This document shows positions 52,373 to 58,640 of a DNA stretch of 58,640 nucleotides, in pieces (the stretch's first letter is position 1; every line of letters begins with the position of its first letter). The notes below the pieces were generated by a model. The model saw only the letters and a program-made list of their open reading frames with translations, did no database searches and was not told where the DNA came from. This DNA is from Lentisphaerota bacterium. Lineage in GTDB: Bacteria > Verrucomicrobiota > Lentisphaeria > Victivallales > Victivallaceae. A program made the position numbers and the translations under genes. Location: positions 1 to 58,640 of the forward strand of contig SUWG01000014.1 of assembly GCA_015061625.1 (NCBI GenBank), written 5' to 3'.

Positions 52373-54193
52373 TCAAACAAGATCAAACCGGCAGCACACC
52401 ACCTGACCGGGAGATAAAACCACCGCTTCAGTGCCGTTTTTCACCTCGAAATCAACAGCCCGGAATTTTTCACACTCCGGCACCAATCTTTCCGGTTCAT
52501 ATCCCCGGCATCCGGCAAAAGCCACCCGGCATCCGGCAGGGAACGCAAAGGATACTTCCCGCTTTTCCTGCATATTGCGGTTGATCAATGTCACACTGAC
52601 CACCTTATTTTCCGTATCAAGTGAAGCACAGTAATCAATATCCGCTTCATCAGCGACTTCCGGAAGCAACAGTAATCTGCCGTTGCGGTGACACCGGAAA
52701 AGATCGAACATCAAACCCGAAGCATCCAGATACGCCGTATCCGGTCTCACCCGCACGATCCCCTCATTTACCGCCATGAAATAGTAGCCTCTGGTGATAT
52801 GCAATTCGGCAGCCTCCCGGCAGAGCAGATTCAAAACCCCCGCCACATACAACCCCATGGCGGCACTGCCGACAAGCCCCCAACGCAAATTCCACTCATC
52901 CAATGCGATCGTCAAAAATTTATTTTCCGGCATTCCGGCGAGCAGAGAATCCCGCACCCGTTGCAAATACGGGCGCAATTCAGTGGTGGCGGCTTTGGCG
53001 ATCGCCCCCAGATCATCTTTCTTTTTAAAGTGATCCAAAAGGTAATCATGCATGGAATACTCATCCAGAAATTTTCCGGCAATTTCCTGCAACGGCTTAT
53101 TCCAATGCTCCTGTGCATAAAAACTGCATCCGGTAAGGTGAATCGATGGATCGACCCGGCGCATGGCCGCCGCAAATTCCGCACTCTTTGCCGCGCAAAC
53201 CGCCGGATCATTCAAGCCGCCACGGCCGAAAGACCACAACTCATTGCCAAGAAACCAATACTTTATCCCGTAAGGTTCAGCATGACCGTTTGCCGCACGT
53301 CTGCCGCCCCATACAGTATCAACTGCGCCATTGCAATACTCGACCAATTCAGCGGCATCTGAAGGTGGAACTTCACTCATTCTGACCGTCACCGCCGGTT
53401 CCGCTCCGACAAAACGGCACAATTCCATAAATTCATCCAAACCGATCTCCACCGGATCGAAATCATCATTTTCCGGCAACAGAAACGGCAACCCCGTAGG
53501 TCCGACCGCCGGACGCTGATCGACCGGCAATACAGAATCCTGCCACCGGAAAAATTCTGCATAACAGCCGCCGGGATAACGCAATGACGGCAACTGCAAC
53601 TCCTTGAATATTTCCACAACTTCTCTGCGCATCCCGAAAAAGGCATCCGCCGGTTGGATGGATACAGCACCGATGTGACAATCTGTATCTGCGCTGCTGA
53701 CAATTTCCACCCGGCAGTTTTCATAATCATTTTCCGCCAAAAATCCACCGGAAAAAGTTTCCCATCTGCCGGGAATACATTGCCATTTGCGGTGAAAAAT
53801 CACCCGTTCATCCGCCGGAGAAATCACCCTGACTGTCAACGGCATTTCACCGGCGGCAAAAGCAACCAGACGGATATTGTATTGCTTTTCTGCGGAAAAC
53901 GTCAATACTTCAGAAGTTTGAGCGACACCGCACTCTTTGCCGGAAATCAACAGAGAACGATTCCCCGCATAACCGAAAGTGCGGTCAACTTTTACCTTAT
54001 CCCGATCACCGGCGACTGCCCAGCGCAACGGCATATCATGCTCATCAAACGCCGCAAATTTGCGGTTGTTTACCATTTCTGCACTCAAACCGCGCCACAC
54101 ACCAAGCCGGGTGACTTCCACATTGCAACCAAAAAGTTTTTCCGCTATCCGGCCGCCGCAACGTGACGGGTCAATATTCAGTCTGATATCCAT
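52373..54193 (-). CDS. GH51 alpha-L-arabinofuranosidase
   Basis: The 606 residues match family GH51, which removes arabinose from arabinan and arabinoxylan fragments. GGCYAEFFRWQDSV near 207, WFLGNELW with the acid/base Glu near 317, and IALDEWNLRWG with the nucleophile Glu near 432 are all present. A C-terminal beta-sandwich follows. No signal peptide is seen, so it works on imported oligosaccharides. It has its own promoter, and the BspA-like gene follows in the same transcript. Confidence 0.93.
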   Translation of the reverse strand: MDIRLNIDPSRCGGRIAEKLFGCNVEVTRLGVWRGLSAEMVNNRKFAAFDEHDMPLRWAVAGDRDKVKVDRTFGYAGNRSLLISGKECGVAQTSEVLTFSAEKQYNIRLVAFAAGEMPLTVRVISPADERVIFHRKWQCIPGRWETFSGGFLAENDYENCRVEIVSSADTDCHIGAVSIQPADAFFGMRREVVEIFKELQLPSLRYPGGCYAEFFRWQDSVLPVDQRPAVGPTGLPFLLPENDDFDPVEIGLDEFMELCRFVGAEPAVTVRMSEVPPSDAAELVEYCNGAVDTVWGGRRAANGHAEPYGIKYWFLGNELWSFGRGGLNDPAVCAAKSAEFAAAMRRVDPSIHLTGCSFYAQEHWNKPLQEIAGKFLDEYSMHDYLLDHFKKKDDLGAIAKAATTELRPYLQRVRDSLLAGMPENKFLTIALDEWNLRWGLVGSAAMGLYVAGVLNLLCREAAELHITRGYYFMAVNEGIVRVRPDTAYLDASGLMFDLFRCHRNGRLLLLPEVADEADIDYCASLDTENKVVSVTLINRNMQEKREVSFAFPAGCRVAFAGCRGYEPERLVPECEKFRAVDFEVKNGTEAVVLSPGQVVCCRFDLV

Positions 54194-54238
54194 AAATTTT
54201 TCTGCCCGATCATATTCCGGTTGAAACTATTTTCAACT

Positions 54239-54267
54239 AATATATCCCACGGCAACGAAAAAATCAA
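54239..54267 (-). promoter_or_regulatory. Promoter of the GH51-BspA-like operon
   Basis: On the minus strand TTGATT (54262-54267), 17 bases, then TATATT (54239-54244), 46 bases before the ATG at 54193. Confidence 0.6.
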
Positions 54268-54301
54268 CAGATATTATCCTGATTTTCGTAAAATATCTAT
54301 A

Positions 54302-57300
54302 TTACAGCAGAGGCAGGATGCTCTTTCCCGCCGGGCAGGAAATATCCCTGCCATTCAAACACAAAGTAAAATCGGCCGAAGCATCGACTTCCACCTTGTT
54401 TTCCGCCGGAAAAGCGATCAGGGAAAAACTTTTTCCGCCCATTTTCAAATTGCGGATGCCATTGTTCCTGCCGGAATGCGGCTCCCAGACGATCCGGTTT
54501 TCCGGAGCATTGACCTCACGGATGCCCAAAATATTCTCAATGAACATGGAAATCGGCCCCAACGCCGACCACCCGCAGAAATCCGGTCTGGATAAACCAT
54601 TGACTTTATTGGTCGCCGGTTTGTCTTCAGTCGGAGAATAACACTCCCAAATGGTGTGCGGTTCAAAATTTTTCCATGTGCGGTACTGCAAGGCGATCAT
54701 TTTGTGCGCCACTTCATCCGCCAGATCCTGAAAACCATTCTTTTCCAGTCCTTTGACCGTCATATAAACTTTGGGCATCCAGATACCGCCGCGCCAATAT
54801 GCGCCATCCGGTGAAAAACGGTGATCGTCACGGCTGACACTGGGCAACGGACGCTCGCCACCAAGTTTACCGGGATCGGCAATAACTTTGGCCAGTGCCG
54901 CAACCTGTCTTGCATCGGCAACTTCAGCCAGCATGGGCCACAATGAAGCCGGGGTGAGCAGTTGGCAAAAGCCGCTTTCATCAATGAAACGGTCAAGATA
55001 AAGTTGATCTTTTTCCGACCAGAATCGGTCATTGACCAACTTTTTCTGCTGTTCAAATTCAGCATACCACTGACCGGCAAGCGCATTTTCCCCGATCGCT
55101 TCCGCCAGACGGGCAATATAAAGCGCACTTAAAGCCTGCTGACAGGATAGATCGCAATAATAGATCGATTTGAAATCATCATCCCCGCGCGGAGTATTAT
55201 CCATGCCCGCTTTACCGCCATGCCATTTGAAGCCTTTGCCCGGCACAAATTCCGCTCCGGTAATGCTGGTGGCATAATCATAAAGGATTCCGGCTTTGCA
55301 CTCATTGAGCCACTTATAGTGCTTTTGCAGATATTGTTTTTCCAACAATATCTTTTTTATCCGTGCCACATCGCCGGTATGTTTGAAGTATTCATACTCC
55401 GTCCACGCAAACAGAGGCGGATTATCAGGAATATGCACTTTAAGCACCATACTTTCACCGTCATGCATAACCCGGTAAAAGTTATCCAAACTCTGGATAC
55501 CGGGAAAAACATCCGCCGCATAACGGCAGAATTGCACCATAAAACAGGTATCCCATATCCATATTTTATGACAGCGTATGCCCTCATTCATATAAGGGGA
55601 AACCGGTGCGCCGCGGGTGGTGAATATATGTGTCCACGCCGACTGCCACGCTGTATAATAAAGATTCACCCAATCCGGATTTTCCTCATAGATGATTTCC
55701 GGAACTGCACTTTTTTCCATTTGTGATGTATTCCAGGAAAAAAGCGGGAGCCGTTCTTTCTTATCCCATCCCGGATCACGGGTGAGAACCGCATGGAATA
55801 CCGGATATTTATCCGCATATTTTTCCAGTCTGACCGTAACCGTACCCTCCCCCGGAGCCAGCGGCATAATAAAACACCCGTTGGCATCGAATTCGGCGGC
55901 GATCTTTTTACCATCGCAAATCAGAGTGAATCGTTTTGTCACCTCCGCCGCCCCGTGGATCACCAGTTCGCGGCCCCGTTTCAACTCCATTTCCATAAAG
56001 CCGTTGGGAAATACCCGGTTGCCGGCCCAGCGCGAAGGCAGGCCGTTATGCAGAACACTGTGTGAAGCGTGCATATAGCGGTAAATACGCCAGTCGTCAG
56101 TCAATCCCCCGGTAATGATGCCGTCGGTGCAACCGGTAAGGAACTTCTCTTTTGCGGCATATTCCGCCGGAAATTCAGCTAAAAGTTCCTGACAGATACT
56201 CGCCAATGGCTCGATGACCAATTCTTCAATAGTACGGTTCACTTCGTTGGTGCGGTGTTCCAGGCCATTGATAACTTCACGCCTGACCAGAGACAATTCG
56301 TGACCGGCGAGAGTTTCAAAAACTTTCATGGATGAAGCCACTTGCGCTTTCAAGTGGGGATGATCGGCCTTTTCCCACTCCATATCATCAAAATAATAGA
56401 TGATGCACTTGACCATTTCCAACACCGCACGGGTGACGACCGGAGCATTTTCCCAGAGCCGGTGACGGAAATCATCCGGCGGCAGATCCAGAGATTTCAG
56501 TAACGTCAAACCTTTTTCCGCAATGACCACGGCTTCATCTTTTTCCTCCATGATCGCGCCGCGTCCCGGCGTTTTGCGGTCACATAAAATCGACCAGATG
56601 CCTCTGCCATTGACCAATGTCCGGCGGTTTTCGGCGAACAATGCGAAAATAAAACCGGCCTTGAGATACTTCATTGAGTAATTGCCGTGAAAAAGCACAT
56701 GATGGTCGATGAAATAGGTCTTGCAAACCATTTCCCAACCCAGTTTATCCAATTCGGCAAGTGCGGCACATTTATCCGCCGGATAATGTTTGCTGTACCA
56801 CAACTGACGGATCTCATCGGCAGAAATATTCTTATCTTCCAATGCTTTGGCGTAAGCAAAATAATTGATCTCGTAAAGATCGAAAATGCAGTTTCCCCGA
56901 CGATCCACCCGGATAACGAACCGGTCAACTCCGGCCTCCTGCCCCTCTCTGACATAACGCACGATATTGTGGACGTGTTCAAAGGGCATATTGCCCTGTC
57001 CCATAAATTCACCGACCACTTCACACTCTGCCGAAAGCGTAAAACCGGAACTCTTGCGCAAAAACGGATTGGACGGCAGAAACGGATCAAAATCATACGG
57101 GGTGATTTTTGTTTCGATCTCAAATTTATACTTGCCCTGCAAGGCTTCCGCCCCGGCAAGGATCGTTTCGTAATCTTCGGCGATCGAACCGAATGAACGC
57201 ATGATAAAACGTTTGTTGCGCTTTTCCAATTCACCGGCAAAAATACCGATGATGAAACTTACCACCTTTTCCGGCGGATATTTCCCGGTATTGGAGTTGT

Positions 57301-57775
57301 GGATAGCCGAATAATCCGCTTCGGTCAGGGTCAACACCAAGCCATCCAATTCCGGCACATTCTCAAAGGTTTTCGCCAATTTGTAGCGGATAAGAGCAGC
57401 AAAACTCCCGCCGGTAAGATCAAATTCGCCATCCTCATCCAGCAAATCAGGAATATCCTCAAGCAAACCGGGGGGGATCATCACTTCCCGGTGCCAGAGA
57501 TAGACGGCTTTGCCCGCAGCATGGGAAACGGCAACGATCTCATTGAGTTTACGCACATTGTCTGCCACCTTTTCCTGATCCCACGATGCGGCTGCCGCCG
57601 GATATTCAGAATAGTTTATCAAACCATCCAATCCGCCGTAGGGAGAATGACACTGGCCGCAGATCTCAAAACTGTCTACGGTATATTCTTCTGATTTTTT
57701 GACCAATTTTTTCACATACTCCGGGTCAAGCGGAGTGGGATGCATCAAGCTCCAGGTTATTTCCGGTCGTTTCAT
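54302..57775 (-). CDS. Two-domain glycosidase-like protein (TIM barrel plus (alpha/alpha)6 barrel)
   Basis: The protein has 1157 residues. The first 400 residues look like a TIM-barrel hydrolase-type domain with no family I can name with confidence; parts recall alpha-glucuronidase-like proteins. A beta-sandwich-like middle runs to about 680. From about 690 to 1120 there is an (alpha/alpha)6 domain of the GH37/GH63 clan. It has TPRGDDD near 862 holding the presumed acid, YWRGGIWMP near 990, and WECYSPTE near 1040. The product would cleave a glucosyl or mannosyl bond inside the cell, since no signal peptide is seen. It begins six bases after the QueG-like gene. Confidence 0.75.
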   Translation of the reverse strand: MKRPEITWSLMHPTPLDPEYVKKLVKKSEEYTVDSFEICGQCHSPYGGLDGLINYSEYPAAAASWDQEKVADNVRKLNEIVAVSHAAGKAVYLWHREVMIPPGLLEDIPDLLDEDGEFDLTGGSFAALIRYKLAKTFENVPELDGLVLTLTEADYSAIHNSNTGKYPPEKVVSFIIGIFAGELEKRNKRFIMRSFGSIAEDYETILAGAEALQGKYKFEIETKITPYDFDPFLPSNPFLRKSSGFTLSAECEVVGEFMGQGNMPFEHVHNIVRYVREGQEAGVDRFVIRVDRRGNCIFDLYEINYFAYAKALEDKNISADEIRQLWYSKHYPADKCAALAELDKLGWEMVCKTYFIDHHVLFHGNYSMKYLKAGFIFALFAENRRTLVNGRGIWSILCDRKTPGRGAIMEEKDEAVVIAEKGLTLLKSLDLPPDDFRHRLWENAPVVTRAVLEMVKCIIYYFDDMEWEKADHPHLKAQVASSMKVFETLAGHELSLVRREVINGLEHRTNEVNRTIEELVIEPLASICQELLAEFPAEYAAKEKFLTGCTDGIITGGLTDDWRIYRYMHASHSVLHNGLPSRWAGNRVFPNGFMEMELKRGRELVIHGAAEVTKRFTLICDGKKIAAEFDANGCFIMPLAPGEGTVTVRLEKYADKYPVFHAVLTRDPGWDKKERLPLFSWNTSQMEKSAVPEIIYEENPDWVNLYYTAWQSAWTHIFTTRGAPVSPYMNEGIRCHKIWIWDTCFMVQFCRYAADVFPGIQSLDNFYRVMHDGESMVLKVHIPDNPPLFAWTEYEYFKHTGDVARIKKILLEKQYLQKHYKWLNECKAGILYDYATSITGAEFVPGKGFKWHGGKAGMDNTPRGDDDFKSIYYCDLSCQQALSALYIARLAEAIGENALAGQWYAEFEQQKKLVNDRFWSEKDQLYLDRFIDESGFCQLLTPASLWPMLAEVADARQVAALAKVIADPGKLGGERPLPSVSRDDHRFSPDGAYWRGGIWMPKVYMTVKGLEKNGFQDLADEVAHKMIALQYRTWKNFEPHTIWECYSPTEDKPATNKVNGLSRPDFCGWSALGPISMFIENILGIREVNAPENRIVWEPHSGRNNGIRNLKMGGKSFSLIAFPAENKVEVDASADFTLCLNGRDISCPAGKSILPLL

Positions 57776-57781
57776 AGCCGG

Positions 57782-58640
57782 TCACTTATCCTCATTCAAA
57801 GAAAGTTTCCATTCCGGGCGTTTGCGGAAAGGAGTTTTGAATTTTCTGGTCAATACTCCTTTTTCTTCCAGATGCACATAGCAGGCGGTATCGCACATCC
57901 TGCCGCACATACTTGCCACAAAAGCGTGTTTATTCGGCGGATAAAAATTTATCTGATCGATGATCTCTCGTGCGTGTTCCGGAGTGAGATCCGCCTCACC
58001 GGCAATGATCGCCAATCTTTCCGGGTCATCAGCAAAAGCATCCGGCGGCATAAAGGGGTTTTTACTCCGATTCGCCCCTTTGTAATAGGCGGCACACTGC
58101 CAGCTGTCACGTTTGCCGTTTTCACTCAACGCGTGTCCCGGACACGCTTTCACACACTCTTTGCAATTATCGCAAAGATGCGGCACAACAGCCTCATCTG
58201 CCGGTAATTCAGCATCAGTAATGATGAATCCCCACCGCTGATTCGGCCCGAAATCATCGGTCAGAATCGAACCGGACAAACCGATTTCCCCCAGACCGCA
58301 ATCTGAAGCGCACTTCTCAAAGTCAAGAGTGACTTCGGCTTTGGTATTGCGGAATACTTCGTTGTAATCCACTTCAAAATTGGTGCTGTCATCATTGCTG
58401 ATAAGCAGTTGACGTTTCTGGGGCAATGCTTCAAAACCGGCCTCTTCCAAAACTGCACAGCCACGGAGCAATGCACCGGGGATCATCACCTCTTCCAGAG
58501 TTTCCACGCTGGTTGAATACTGGTAAAAAACCGTGCCATCCTCGATTCCACGGCGGGTGCCGCGCAGTTGACGGAAAGCAACACAAATCACCGTTTTGGC
58601 TTCCGGGAACAATTTTTTCACCGCCGGATCACTCATGCGG
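57782..58640 (-). CDS. QueG-like iron-sulfur protein, partial
   Basis: About 284 residues are seen from the first ATG in the window at 58636, but related proteins have some 40 more residues before LFPEAKTVICVAF. The gene therefore probably starts outside the window. Features are a CDNCKECVKACPGHAL cluster near 152, a second Cys group CGRMCDTAC near 245, and CGLGEIGLSG near 114, all like epoxyqueuosine reductase and related corrinoid proteins. Because the gene is joined to a glycosidase gene, and many relatives are not QueG, a role in queuosine is uncertain. Confidence 0.75.
   Translation of the reverse strand, partial: RMSDPAVKKLFPEAKTVICVAFRQLRGTRRGIEDGTVFYQYSTSVETLEEVMIPGALLRGCAVLEEAGFEALPQKRQLLISNDDSTNFEVDYNEVFRNTKAEVTLDFEKCASDCGLGEIGLSGSILTDDFGPNQRWGFIITDAELPADEAVVPHLCDNCKECVKACPGHALSENGKRDSWQCAAYYKGANRSKNPFMPPDAFADDPERLAIIAGEADLTPEHAREIIDQINFYPPNKHAFVASMCGRMCDTACYVHLEEKGVLTRKFKTPFRKRPEWKLSLNEDK

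Overview
The window most probably comes from a Gram-negative, anaerobic or gut-associated bacterium of the Lentisphaerota (Victivallis-like). This is an inference from gene content, not a database result. The clues are a prepilin-type H-X9-DG protein, an LPS-core glycosyltransferase and kinase pair, BspA-like leucine-rich-repeat and Sel1 repeat proteins, several glycoside hydrolases and a membrane CobN-like chelatase operon. No rRNA, tRNA, IS element, phage gene or CRISPR array was seen. Most promoters share one form: TTGNNN (TTGAAA, TTGATT or TTGCAA are common), 16-17 bases, then TATATT. Five or six of them sit back to back in divergent gene pairs.

Layout. 1-8.6 kb: a zinc-ribbon membrane protein, dprA with a formyltransferase/DUF2062 fusion, and an FHA-ftsH-yggU-apgM-recX run. 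8.7-14.8 kb: a minus-strand operon of a CobN-like chelatase with membrane anchors at both ends, a DUF2149 protein, an ExbB/TolQ-like channel, a polytopic membrane protein and a small lipoprotein-like protein. It has the composition of the HmuSTUV haem-iron system of Bacteroidota. 14.8-16.1 kb: immediately upstream lies a prepilin-type gene whose leader carries three tandem FTLIE signals separated by in-frame 180/183-bp modules, each with a long palindrome, preceded by a foldable 5' leader. 16.1-22.6 kb: a small unknown protein, a ferredoxin-nitroreductase, and a divergent LtaS-like sulfatase with a Sel1-repeat protein.

22.6-28.0 kb: waaG-waaP-GH20-iron alcohol dehydrogenase-monooxygenase operon (minus). 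28.1-30.7 kb: queF-argJ-purQ (plus). 30.7-35.2 kb: a short BspA-like protein, an AAC(3)-family acetyltransferase, a NifX-like protein with a His/Cys tail, a lipoprotein phosphoesterase and an unknown protein. 35.3-43.1 kb: gyrA-folP-cdaA-cdaR-ppiD-speD, joining DNA topology, folate, c-di-AMP, envelope folding and polyamine genes; SpeD looks tandemly duplicated. 43.4-50.6 kb: a DUF349-EamA-esterase operon and divergent htpG. 50.6-58.6 kb: a large BspA-like protein, a GH51 arabinofuranosidase, a 1157-residue two-domain glycosidase-like protein and a QueG-like iron-sulfur protein cut by the window edge.

Most notable are the triple-signal prepilin leader with its palindromic modules, the Hmu-like operon beside it, an N-terminal module shared by two otherwise unrelated repeat proteins, the SpeD tandem fusion and the formyltransferase-DUF2062 fusion.
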